From Bacteroidaceae bacterium (GTDB lineage: Bacteria > Bacteroidota > Bacteroidia > Bacteroidales > Bacteroidaceae): DNA of 21,587 bases. Below, one piece after another: positions 15,265 through 21,587 of this stretch. The translations under genes were made by a program, and so were the position numbers. The stretch's first letter is position 1; every line of letters starts with the position of its first letter. The stretch spans positions 1 to 21,587 of the forward strand of contig CAAGGT010000072.1 in NCBI GenBank assembly GCA_900769465.1, written 5' to 3'. Below the pieces are notes generated by a model. That model did no database searches. It saw only the letters and a list, made by a program, of their open reading frames with translations, and was not told the origin of the DNA.

Positions 15265-16218
15265 TTACCATTTACTCTTACCGTAATTGTCGAACACACT
15301 TCTTGTATAACCGTATCCATCTACATTAGCTTGATACCCTCTTACAGCCTGGTACTCGATTTCTCTTTCACTCATTCCGGTTGGTTTGTAGGAGTCAATC
15401 AAGTAATCTATGCTTTTATCTATATCAACTCCGGCACGACACAATTCCGACGCGCTTTTGAATATTGAGTTTGCCCTGTTACCCTCTTTCCATCTTTCAG
15501 GGTTCTTTCTCCATTTGGCATTGAGTATGTTTATTATACTCTCATCAGACTTCTTACTCAAAGGCTTCAATAACGATAAGGCATTCCGCAGGGTTGCCTT
15601 ATCGAGCGTGCCGTGCGAACGGGACGGTATCACCTTATTATTTATATATTGTGGATTATGCACAAAGTGATAAGGTACACAGTTGCTGTTTACCCATAAG
15701 TTCGGGTCGTAACATATATAATTGCCTCTTGCTATGTCTCCCACCGATGTATCTGTTGCCGGTGTATTGAACTTTGATAGCAGTTGAAGGTACAACTCTT
15801 CGTGATACTCAGGATTGTCGTTGTCGTGCATTACAATAGCCTTTAATCCTCTACCGCTTGGAGTCCTGAATACTGCATAGACGCACGGGGTATTGCAAAG
15901 ACGGCTACCAACTTCGTTAAACTCTTGCTCGTTATTGAAACGGTCAAAGTCGATTGCTGTAAAGTTTGAGTACTCCTTCAGCCCTGAACTGTTCTTATAA
16001 CTGAATGTGCCGTTAAAGAGTGCAACAGGAAGATTCTGTAACTTCAACTGGTTCTGCACATCATGATTACTTTGCGATTGTATAAAGGCTGTTACTTCCC
16101 TCAAATCTTGGTTGTAACATACACCGTTCTGAATCATCGCTAACACTTCATTAATCTCTACGTCGCACACATTACCAGGTTGATTGATGCGATTTAATAA
16201 TGTGATCCTAAATTTCAT
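15265..16218 (-). CDS. BT4734/VirE_N-type primase-like protein
   Basis: 317 residues from the ATG at 16218; the frame stays open to a GTG at 16257, which is less likely as a start. The N-terminal part looks like the BT4734-like/VirE N-terminal family, related to archaeo-eukaryotic-type primases. It has a D-x-D motif (D90 and D92 in TAIDFDRF), then FRTPSGRGLKAIV (117-129) and RGNYICYDPN (164-173). The C-terminal 110 residues are helical, with ERWKEGNRANSIFKSASEL resembling primase C-terminal helical domains. In Bacteroides mobile elements this family sits with replication helicases. Here a RepA-like ATPase and an SF2 helicase are neighbours, so a primase role in element replication is inferred. 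Confidence 0.75.
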   Translation of the reverse strand: MKFRITLLNRINQPGNVCDVEINEVLAMIQNGVCYNQDLREVTAFIQSQSNHDVQNQLKLQNLPVALFNGTFSYKNSSGLKEYSNFTAIDFDRFNNEQEFNEVGSRLCNTPCVYAVFRTPSGRGLKAIVMHDNDNPEYHEELYLQLLSKFNTPATDTSVGDIARGNYICYDPNLWVNSNCVPYHFVHNPQYINNKVIPSRSHGTLDKATLRNALSLLKPLSKKSDESIINILNAKWRKNPERWKEGNRANSIFKSASELCRAGVDIDKSIDYLIDSYKPTGMSEREIEYQAVRGYQANVDGYGYTRSVFDNYGKSKW

Positions 16219-16313
16219 AACTTTTTGATTTATAACTCTAAAATTTAATCTTTTCACAATAGTAAGGATTTAACAACTTTTGAATTACCCCTTTTTACAT
16301 ATACAAAAAGAAA

Positions 16314-16343
16314 CTCTGCTGGCGTATAAAGCAACCAGCAGAG
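16314..16343 (-). terminator. Hairpin after the GIY-YIG-like gene (distal)
   Basis: CTCTGCTGG (16314-16322) pairs perfectly with CCAGCAGAG (16335-16343). On the minus strand it is followed by TTTCTTTTTG. It acts as a second terminator downstream of the hairpin at 16356-16383. Confidence 0.6.
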
Positions 16344-16345
16344 AA

Positions 16346-16383
16346 TAAAAAAAAGAGTAACAAAGTGTATTGACCTTGTTACT
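16346..16383 (-). terminator. Intrinsic terminator of the GIY-YIG-like gene
   Basis: AGTAACAA (16356-16363) pairs with TTGTTACT (16376-16383). On the minus strand it is followed by CTTTTTTTTATT. It lies 22 bp beyond the stop of the gene. Confidence 0.8.
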
Positions 16384-16404
16384 TCATTGTATCGAAATTG
16401 TATG

Positions 16405-16722
16405 TCAGTCTATCTCGTAAGCATAGACGTATATTGAATGGCTGTTTGTACCATTACCTCCGTGTGTTACATCGCCTATACAAAAGCCAAGACTACAGGC
16501 AATCTCCTCTACTTTAGCCGCTGTTCTTTGACTGGCAGTCCGGGCATAGAATAAAGGTTTATCAACTTTATGTCGGCGTAATCTTTCCTCTATATTTCCA
16601 GTAGCACCAACATATACTTTCTGTCGCTTAATCGGACCTTTCAAGTCGGGATTGAGTTTTATCATAAGCTCAACAATCTCTTCTGCACTCATTTCGTGGC
16701 AGTCTAAAATTTCTATTTCCAT
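16405..16722 (-). CDS. Small GIY-YIG-like nuclease-fold protein
   Basis: 105 residues. The core QKVYVGATGNIEERLRRH (34-51) resembles the YIG half of GIY-YIG nucleases (Y37, G39, T41, with R47 and H51 downstream). A glutamate in AAKVEEIACSLG (about 72) lies where the metal-binding Glu of the family would be. The first GIY strand is not evident, and the usual length is 80-100 residues for the nuclease core alone. It may be an island-borne endonuclease, an anti-restriction protein or a fold relative. It has its own terminators, and the upstream gap contains repeats shared with the ATPase gene's promoter region. Assignment is moderate. Confidence 0.55.
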   Translation of the reverse strand: MEIEILDCHEMSAEEIVELMIKLNPDLKGPIKRQKVYVGATGNIEERLRRHKVDKPLFYARTASQRTAAKVEEIACSLGFCIGDVTHGGNGTNSHSIYVYAYEID

Positions 16723-16808
16723 AGTGATTATTTTAAAGGTTTATACTGCGAAGATAATGGTACAATCAGACGAGAAGGTTGTTGAATTACCATAAAGCAT
16801 TATGAAAT

Positions 16809-16875
16809 TTTGACGTATTTTAAGACATAAAGTCATACTAAAGTTGTTAAGTATTAGCCACTTTGACATATTTTA
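16809..16875. repeat. Pair of 14-bp direct repeats in divergent promoter region
   Basis: TTTGACGTATTTTA (16809-16822) and TTTGACATATTTTA (16862-16875) differ at one base and are 53 bp apart. They lie in the spacer between the divergent GIY-YIG-like and RepA-like ATPase genes. They could be regulator binding sites or iterons. Confidence 0.5.
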
Positions 16876-16942
16876 GTGACTGGCATCGTTTTTGAAAACT
16901 ATTCGAAAAAACAGAATAAATATTTTAAAAGAATCATCTATT

Positions 16943-18256
16943 ATGGAAAATGAAAATCGAGTTAAATTTTATGTAGGTAAAGACAGAATAGGTTGTGAAT
17001 GTAATGAAGATTCTCTTGGTAAAAACTTAACAAAGTTGGTACTTGCTTTACTTTTAACGATTCTAGGCTTTTTTGGTGCTCAGAATTTTTTCCCTGTCTT
17101 TGCAAAGAAACTAGACAAAAAACTCAATGATAGTGAGGATGATAAGCCAAAAACTAAAGCCGGTGAAACCACACAGCAAAAGAGTGTTGCAAAAGAAGAA
17201 CCTTTGACAGACTTTTCAAAACCTATTACAAAGGGCAGACAAGTGGAGTTTTTGTTTGATAAATTTATCCCTAAAAATGGCATAACCCTATTAGCTGCAG
17301 CAAAAGGTGTTGGCAAAAGTGGCATATGTATGCAGATTGCACAGAACCTGGCACGCATAGGTAAATATCCGCTTTTCAATGCAGCTGAAACCAAAGAAAC
17401 CGTGACTGTTATCTATGCCGATTATGAACTTAAAGAGAATCAAATTAAAACTCGCTATCCATCACTGCAAAACAACGACAATTTTAGGTGGAGCAATATA
17501 CGAAGCCCAAAGAGCACCCATCTGTTGAGCAGTTTGAGAAAAACATTAAACAACATCCCAACCACCTCTGCATTGGTTGTCATAGACAATCTTTCAAAGA
17601 TCGACGGATTGGGAAATGCCGATAAAGCAAAACAATTCTATGAGGAACTTGAAGTCATAAGAGATGAGTATAGCAGCAAAGGTGTCTCTGTTGCATTTAT
17701 ACTTGTTGCTCATCTTGAACGCGAGAAGAATATTTACAAAGAGATCACCCCTAGCGATTTGACAGGTGCTGCCTCAATATACTATTATGCAGATGCAGTC
17801 TTAGCCATAGGAACTGCACGTGAACAAGGCACCATATATTTGAAGGAACTTGAAATTAGAGATCGTGACAAAGAAGAAAACGTATATGTATTCAAACGCA
17901 ACAGCAGCGATTGGTTGCATTACGAATTTGTCGGTATGAAAACAGAGTGTGAAGCTCTTCCCGTGAAAAATAGAGTAAAAGATTCTATTCAACAAGACAT
18001 AGATAAAATTGCAGAGAATGAGATGTGTGTAGAAGAAATAACTGATGCTGAAATTGAGCAACTAAAGAAAAATGCAAAACTCTATACAGAGATTGGTCCT
18101 TTTAAAAAAGAGGAGATATTGGAGATGGGAAGAGAACTTATAAGGATGGGGAAAAGCACACGCGAGACATCTATAATTTTGCTTCAAAGAGAAGGGGTTT
18201 ATGTATCTCATTCGACAATAAACAGTAATTGTAAAGCAGGCTCAACTCGATGGTAA
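16943..18256 (+). CDS. RepA-like RecA-fold ATPase with N-terminal membrane segment
   Basis: 437 residues from the ATG at 16943; an in-frame TTG at 16892 is a poorer start. The AAA_25/RepA-like ATPase core (about 95-320) carries Walker A AAAKGVGKSG (118-127, with K125), Walker B ALVVIDNLS (200-208, D205) and FILVAHLERE (242-251, sensor-like His). Known relatives are hexameric replicative helicases of plasmids and phage elements. Unusually, residues about 30-53 form a strongly hydrophobic segment (LVLALLLTILGFFG), predicted to be membrane-spanning, followed by a charged linker. The C-terminal about 50 residues (MGRELIRMGKSTRETSIIL and VYVSHSTI) look like a helix-turn-helix. The symmetric repeat array at 18271-18349 begins 14 bp after the stop, so the array may be its binding site or origin. 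Confidence 0.85.
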   Translation: MENENRVKFYVGKDRIGCECNEDSLGKNLTKLVLALLLTILGFFGAQNFFPVFAKKLDKKLNDSEDDKPKTKAGETTQQKSVAKEEPLTDFSKPITKGRQVEFLFDKFIPKNGITLLAAAKGVGKSGICMQIAQNLARIGKYPLFNAAETKETVTVIYADYELKENQIKTRYPSLQNNDNFRWSNIRSPKSTHLLSSLRKTLNNIPTTSALVVIDNLSKIDGLGNADKAKQFYEELEVIRDEYSSKGVSVAFILVAHLEREKNIYKEITPSDLTGAASIYYYADAVLAIGTAREQGTIYLKELEIRDRDKEENVYVFKRNSSDWLHYEFVGMKTECEALPVKNRVKDSIQQDIDKIAENEMCVEEITDAEIEQLKKNAKLYTEIGPFKKEEILEMGRELIRMGKSTRETSIILLQREGVYVSHSTINSNCKAGSTRW

Positions 18257-18270
18257 TCAGCACATTCTGT

Positions 18271-18349
18271 TTTACAAATTCTTTACACACAGTTTACACT
18301 TGCTTTACATGTAAACTTGGATGTAAGCTCAGTGTAAAGTTCGTGTAAA
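18271..18349. repeat. Symmetric array of eight TTTACAN half-sites (iteron-like)
   Basis: TTTACAA at 18271 and TTTACAC/C/T at 18282, 18293 and 18304 are exactly 11 bp apart. The inverse series ATGTAAA (18309), ATGTAAG (18321), GTGTAAA (18332) and GTGTAAA (18343) is 12, 11 and 11 bp apart. The array is nearly symmetric about 18309/18310, where ACATGT is shared by the two central sites. Helical-turn spacing suggests cooperative protein binding along one DNA face. It lies between the RepA-like gene and a bidirectional terminator. An origin of replication, partition site or operator are the candidate roles. Confidence 0.8.
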
Positions 18350-18409
18350 GTAATTTTAGCCGAAATGCACGCAGTAAATGACCTGCATACCTACTCAAGA
18401 ATAAGCAAT

Positions 18410-18436
18410 GAGAGAGAACCTAAAAAGTTCTCTCTC
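18410..18436. terminator. Bidirectional terminator between convergent genes
   Basis: GAGAGAGAAC (18410-18419) pairs perfectly with GTTCTCTCTC (18427-18436) around a 7-nt loop. GTTTATTT follows on the plus strand; the minus strand continues CATTGCTTATTC. It separates the ATPase gene and repeat array from the convergent HNH-like gene. Confidence 0.8.
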
Positions 18437-18442
18437 GTTTAT

Positions 18443-19204
18443 TTACCACCCGCGATGCAATGCTCTTCCTGGGTTCAGTTCAACATTCCTTTGGTGCTTC
18501 CACTCTTTGACTTTCTCCTGGTACTCGATATAACGTGTATCGGTAGCTTCTACATACTCAAGATTGTTGCCTTGAAAGTTGGTGGGGTTGTTGTCCCTGT
18601 GGAGTATCACTGGGGATTTAAGGCTATATTTATTACCATTGATATAACCAGCAGCTGCCATTAGGTCGTCAATAAATAATCGGCCAAACATCCGATTGGG
18701 GTCTGATACGTGAGGAAGAATACAACTCATAAGGTTTGTATCAGCATCACCAATACAATCAGATATATATTCCTCTTGCTTCCCTTTAAAGATTCGTCCG
18801 TCTTTTGTTACGGTTAAGCCATTGTTCAATTTTACCTTATTCGCTGTGGTAGGCGTAGTAACCTTTACAACTTCTTTTATGTCGAGGTTCGTATAATTCA
18901 GGTTGTTCTTGTTGCCATCTTTATAATACACTACATACTCCTTGCCTTTATTTGGTACCGGTGGACAGAAACAAGCATAGACAGCATCCTTTATATATAT
19001 GTTGTAAAATTTGCCTCGTATCTTCCTTCTTACATACCTTTCACCATTCTTATCAGTATGTACTGTTGCTGGTTTTGTAGTTGCTATCTCACTAAATCCT
19101 GTCTTCCAGATGGTATCAACTGCTACATATTTTCCATCAGCTGATACCCACACTCCATTGTGACATTTACACTTCCTGCCATTAATTATTTTTTCTTTTG
19201 CCAT
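18443..19204 (-). CDS. HNH-like protein with two motif copies (homing-endonuclease-like)
   Basis: 253 residues from the ATG at 19204; the upstream TTG in frame is not used, because the 63-residue ORF overlaps it. The second HNH-like copy, ILHRDNNPTNFQGNNLEYV (190-208), has H192, N196, N199 and the closing N204-L-E, fitting the H-x-D-N...N-N-L pattern of HNH nucleases. The first copy, YYKDGNKNNLNYTNLD (93-108), has tyrosine in place of the histidine, so it is probably inactive or structural. Both copies are preceded by beta-rich regions (about 10-75 and 110-160), suggesting internal duplication. This type commonly occurs in phages and mobile elements. It is the last gene of a group of three overlapping minus-strand genes. 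Confidence 0.7.
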   Translation of the reverse strand: MAKEKIINGRKCKCHNGVWVSADGKYVAVDTIWKTGFSEIATTKPATVHTDKNGERYVRRKIRGKFYNIYIKDAVYACFCPPVPNKGKEYVVYYKDGNKNNLNYTNLDIKEVVKVTTPTTANKVKLNNGLTVTKDGRIFKGKQEEYISDCIGDADTNLMSCILPHVSDPNRMFGRLFIDDLMAAAGYINGNKYSLKSPVILHRDNNPTNFQGNNLEYVEATDTRYIEYQEKVKEWKHQRNVELNPGRALHRGW

Positions 19205-19373
19205 AATTGTTATTTTTAATAAAATACATACTTCTCTTTCTATCTTCAATGACAAAATCGTCTTTGTCTTCAATTACATCTATAGACTCATAACGTTCTC
19301 TCTCTATTTCAATATCCCAGTCATTGTTGGGATTGCAAGCCTTATTACTGACGTGTCTTCTTTTTATTATCAT
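19182..19373 (-). CDS. Small charged hypothetical protein
   Basis: 63 residues, very rich in charged amino acids (D, E, R, K). It overlaps the upstream gene's end by 29 bp and the downstream HNH-like gene's start by 23 bp, which implies translational coupling. ATG start at 19373. No family recognised. It may be a small accessory or regulatory protein; it could also be non-coding, but the coupled overlaps favour a real gene. Confidence 0.5.
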   Translation of the reverse strand: MIIKRRHVSNKACNPNNDWDIEIERERYESIDVIEDKDDFVIEDRKRSMYFIKNNNYGKRKNN

Positions 19374-19683
19374 AATTTCTGCTTTTAATGGTTAATTGTA
19401 CATTCATCTCTTCTGCCAGGAATTTCACCAACTTGTCATAAGCATCTTTTCTACGTCGCTCTCTTGGTAAAATCTCCAGCAATTCACTCAATTCAATTTC
19501 GATACAGAGTCCGCTTCTCAACTCGACTCCACAATAACTTATGAGTCGCTGAATATCATCTTTGAATTTCTCTGGTATAATTACTATGTGCTCTTTTTCT
19601 TCGATAACATCCGGGGCACAAACCGAACGCCCATCTTGTGATTCTGAACCACAAAACAGGTTATACAATGTTTTAATCAACAT
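19345..19683 (-). CDS. Hypothetical protein, first gene of a three-gene overlapping operon
   Basis: 112 residues with a short hydrophobic N-terminus (MLIKTLYNLFCG), then a stretch with two short beta-like segments and acidic helices (about 28-70), ending in a basic tail (KSRNYDNKKKTRQ). No family recognised. It starts at ATG 19683, and its end overlaps the next small gene by 29 bp. No -7 box is visible upstream. Confidence 0.6.
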   Translation of the reverse strand: MLIKTLYNLFCGSESQDGRSVCAPDVIEEKEHIVIIPEKFKDDIQRLISYCGVELRSGLCIEIELSELLEILPRERRRKDAYDKLVKFLAEEMNVQLTIKSRNYDNKKKTRQ

Positions 19684-20028
19684 AAATCAATTACTATATT
19701 TCACGTATTAGGACTTGGGCAGGAATTGGCTGCGTTTTGTTGATTTGGGCGAGATATATACAAATAAAAAACGATGCAAGAGTTTAGTCCTGCATCGCTT
19801 AACCTATACAACTTCTATCTAAAACTTACCTATAACAGAATTACTTAACGTGAATTCGACATCTGAATTTAAAAAGCATTTTTTAATTAAACATTTGAAT
19901 ATTAAAAGAATAACAATAGATTTTGTAATCTTAAGTGTCCAATCAAAAGTTTTTACTATTATGTTCTCCAAAAATATCTTTACATTTCTACTCGAGTGGA
20001 TTTTATCTGAAACATTCAGTATTTACAA
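19684..20028. other. 345-bp spacer without a supported gene
   Basis: It is AT-rich and holds one clear intrinsic terminator hairpin (19772-19797, minus strand). Between that terminator and the Sel1 gene's end (20029) lie 231 bp with no coding ORF that I accept; a plus-strand ORF of 60 codons (19850-20032) is low-complexity and overlaps the Sel1 stop. A long 3' untranslated region or a small RNA ending at 19772 would explain the terminator's position. Confidence 0.5.
19766..19797 (-). terminator. Intrinsic terminator in the spacer
   Basis: CGATGCA (19772-19778) pairs with TGCATCG (19791-19797) around a 12-nt loop. On the minus strand it is followed by TTTTTTATTTG. It faces transcripts coming from the Sel1 gene side, 231 bp after that gene's stop. 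Confidence 0.75.
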
Positions 20029-20844
20029 TTAATCTTCTCCATTTATAATTTCAATTGCAGGTGTCCATCCTGCGTCTGCAGATCTACGAAGATATTCAGC
20101 TGACAATTCGTAGTTCTGTTCTACACCGATTCCTTCTTGATACATCCATGCCAAATGAAACATAGAATCAGGTTCGCCAATTTCTGCGGCTTTTTTGAAC
20201 CAGTTCGCAGCTTCTTTACAATCTTTATCAATTCCAAGTCCATTCAGATAACAGTTCCCAACAGAAAAAAATGCGTCAGGATTTTCTTCCTCTGCAGCTT
20301 TTTTAAAACAATTGAAAGCTTCGACATAATCAACACCAACATCGCCAATACCTTCTTGATAAATAACACCCATATTCTGGTAAGCAATCAAATAGCCTTG
20401 CTTTGCAGCCTTTTCATACCAAAATATTGCAGCACTTATATCCTGTTTGGTACCTTCGCCTTGTCGATAGCAAACACCCAATTCATACTGAGCTTCAGGA
20501 ATGCCACTTTGTGCAGCATTGCTAAAACACGTAAAAGCTTTTACTACATCAGGTTCAGTACCTCTTCCATGAATATAGCATAAACCAAGTTCGTACATGG
20601 ATTCCGGAACAGCGTTAGCCGCCTTGAAAAAACGATAAAAAGCCTGTTCATCGCTTTGGTATATTCCAATCCCATTTTGATAACAGATTCCTTCATAAAA
20701 TACGGCTTCCATATTACCCAAAGCAAGAGCCGCTCGTAATTTAGCAAAGCCCTTTTTCTGCTTCTGTTTTTTATCACTGGACAATAATTCTAACCCTTCA
20801 TTTAATAATTTTTCTGAGAGTTCTCTCTCTTGATTTTTAAACAT
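20029..20844 (-). CDS. Sel1-repeat (SLR) protein, cytoplasmic
   Basis: 271 residues made of six Sel1-like repeats of about 36 residues, at roughly 45-79, 80-115, 116-151, 152-189, 190-225 and 226-261. The pattern is Y/A..LG.CY..G.G...D...A...F.KAA, with clear copies such as ELGLCYIHGRGTEPD and ELGVCYRQGEGTKQD. The N-terminal 40 residues are helical and lysine-rich, and there is no signal peptide, so it is probably cytoplasmic. Such solenoids are protein-interaction scaffolds, and many occur in mobile and accessory regions. The partner is unknown. A symmetric repeat (20926-20974) lies 82 bp ahead of its start. Confidence 0.9.
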   Translation of the reverse strand: MFKNQERELSEKLLNEGLELLSSDKKQKQKKGFAKLRAALALGNMEAVFYEGICYQNGIGIYQSDEQAFYRFFKAANAVPESMYELGLCYIHGRGTEPDVVKAFTCFSNAAQSGIPEAQYELGVCYRQGEGTKQDISAAIFWYEKAAKQGYLIAYQNMGVIYQEGIGDVGVDYVEAFNCFKKAAEEENPDAFFSVGNCYLNGLGIDKDCKEAANWFKKAAEIGEPDSMFHLAWMYQEGIGVEQNYELSAEYLRRSADAGWTPAIEIINGED

Positions 20845-20925
20845 ATACTTAAGTGGTCAATTATTTTTTTTCAAATCAGTACCGCTATATTCTTCGATGA
20901 AATAATACCTAAAATTTTATGTATG

Positions 20926-20974
20926 GTAGATAAATTCTGCATTTTTATGCATTAAAAAAATATGTTTTATCTAC
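20926..20974. repeat. Nested inverted repeat upstream of Sel1 gene
   Basis: GTAGATAAA (20926-20934) pairs perfectly with TTTATCTAC (20966-20974), and an inner TGCAT/ATGCA pair is nested inside. The minus strand carries a T-rich stretch within it (plus-strand A-run at about 20953-20960). It could terminate the upstream DUF6140 gene or serve as an operator. Confidence 0.5.
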
Positions 20975-20990
20975 TTCGCATTTAACATAG

Positions 20991-21227
20991 TTATACCATC
21001 TTAATATCCCAATATCCTTTATTGTTATAGAGAGGATCATTTTTAGGTAAATCGATTCCATGAAACTGAAGTTGCTTTATAAGTTGCTCCTTACATCTTG
21101 AATTACCAAATAGGTTGTTGGGGGTAATTCCCATAACCGGAATATTAATCAAGAATGCAGCTCCTTTATCTAAATGAGTTCCATCCGCACGATTTACAGG
21201 ATTTCTTAAAGTTAACACAAATGCCAT
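20991..21227 (-). CDS. DUF6140-like small protein
   Basis: 78 residues. The pattern MAFVLTLRNPV, then HLDKGAAFLI, GNSRC, LQFHGIDLPKND and YWDIKMV resembles the small DUF6140-type proteins known from Bacteroides mobile elements (short beta-strand, then an LxKG turn, ending in a D-x-K motif). Function unknown. ATG start at 21227. It follows a small gene by about 65 bp and probably belongs to the same transcript. The family assignment is from memory, so moderate confidence. Confidence 0.65.
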   Translation of the reverse strand: MAFVLTLRNPVNRADGTHLDKGAAFLINIPVMGITPNNLFGNSRCKEQLIKQLQFHGIDLPKNDPLYNNKGYWDIKMV

Positions 21228-21291
21228 TTCCTTTTATTTTTATCAAGTTTGTTCTCATTAGAAAACAAATCTATAAACCAGATTAATTACT

Positions 21292-21450
21292 TTACATACG
21301 ATAAACAGTTTGTGCACCTTCCAAGACCTTGTAAATTCTATCCCAATCACGATCACTAAAGATAGAGGTGTTTCTTGGGAAATCAACAGAATTATTTCCT
21401 CCAAATACAATAGTCACAGATCTTTTAGGAACTCCGATATTGACGTACAT
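21292..21450 (-). CDS. Small hypothetical protein
   Basis: 52 residues from the ATG at 21450 (MYVNIGVPKRSVTIVFGGNN, ending in VLEGAQTVYRM). The frame is open upstream for 33 more codons, but the first start there would be a TTG (21549) in a region with no other support. Residues 1-30 look beta-rich and the end helical (SDRDWDRIYKVL). No family recognised. It sits 64 bp ahead of the DUF6140-like gene in the same direction. Confidence 0.5.
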   Translation of the reverse strand: MYVNIGVPKRSVTIVFGGNNSVDFPRNTSIFSDRDWDRIYKVLEGAQTVYRM

Positions 21451-21530
21451 TTTTGTAAAAGAATTATAGTAACTTTTGCAAGAAAAGATAACTCGCTTAG
21501 AATAAATCGGTTGGTCGGATTGCTTGAAAA

Positions 21531-21587
21531 TTAGGTAACGAGATAGCAACCGTTCGTATTTCTGAGTTCTTCATTGCTTTGCCACAA
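21531..21587 (-). CDS. Possible C-terminal end of a gene cut by the window edge
   Basis: On the minus strand one frame from the window edge reads WQSNEELRNTNGCYLVT and then stop at 21531, ending 80 bp before the next small gene. It would be the last 18 codons of a gene beginning beyond the edge. The evidence is only the open frame and its spacing. Confidence 0.25.
   Translation of the reverse strand: MWQSNEELRNTNGCYLVT

Noticed and set aside
16219..16257. GTG-started extension of the primase-like protein
   Set aside because: The ATG at 16218 is a better start, and the extra 13 residues show no conserved feature.
19850..20032. Plus-strand ORF of 60 codons in the spacer
   Set aside because: Non-ATG start, low-complexity AT-rich sequence, and it overlaps the end of the Sel1 gene on the other strand.
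21451..21549. TTG-started extension of the last small gene
   Set aside because: No ATG in this stretch; the 52-residue version starts with a clear ATG. It remains possible that the longer frame is used.
11602..21587. Search for a duplicate of the tRNA-Pro 3' end as the right attachment site
   Set aside because: No copy of the T-arm and acceptor sequence is visible, so the island end must lie beyond the window.
1..21587. CRISPR arrays, retrons, restriction or other known defence systems
   Set aside because: No spaced identical repeats of CRISPR type, no reverse transcriptase, no methylase and no cas genes can be seen. The array at 18271 has 7-bp units and is not CRISPR-like.

Overview
The window looks like a Bacteroidales chromosome (Bacteroides/Prevotella/Muribaculaceae type; genus not resolvable by eye). 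The signs are Bacteroidetes-type -7 boxes (TAnnTTTG) ahead of the tRNAs and several genes, integrases of the Bacteroidetes tyrosine-recombinase type, a secreted giant protein whose last residues resemble a type IX secretion sorting domain, and families such as BT4734-like primase and DUF6140.

Layout. (1) 1-1677: the end of a mobile element, with a tyrosine recombinase (minus strand), a large imperfect palindrome behind it and mutually exclusive hairpins in front of it, abutting the 3' side of tRNA-Phe(GAA). (2) 1678-11601: a more GC-rich, core-like block. It holds tRNA-Phe, tRNA-Pro(CGG), an HD-type (p)ppGpp-hydrolase-like protein with a C-terminal Myb/SANT-like helix-turn-helix, a DNA-repair cluster (short O6-alkylguanine transferase, AlkD-like glycosylase, RmuC), a YghZ-like aldo/keto reductase, a 42-bp perfect palindrome, a 1575-residue secreted CotH protein with a dockerin-like repeat, and tRNA-Pro(GGG). 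(3) 11602-21587: AT-rich accessory DNA beginning at the 3' end of tRNA-Pro(GGG). It holds a second tyrosine recombinase, an SF2 helicase-like protein, a BT4734/VirE_N-type primase-like protein, a GIY-YIG-like small protein, a RecA-fold (RepA-like) ATPase with an N-terminal membrane segment, an HNH-like protein with two motif copies, several small hypothetical genes, a Sel1-repeat protein and a DUF6140-like gene. The far end of this island lies outside the window.

How the genes may work together. In the core block the alkyltransferase, AlkD-like protein and RmuC are collinear and closely spaced, so a DNA-damage repair operon is likely. In the island, a helicase, a primase-like protein and a RepA-like ATPase sit together. 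Immediately after the ATPase gene lies a striking symmetric array of eight 7-bp TTTACAN half-sites (four in one orientation, four inverted, 11-12 bp period; 18271-18349). I infer a replication or maintenance module with an iteron-like origin or operator, possibly tethered to the membrane through the ATPase. This is the most interesting unexplained signal in the window. No conjugation genes, CRISPR array or recognised defence system is visible.
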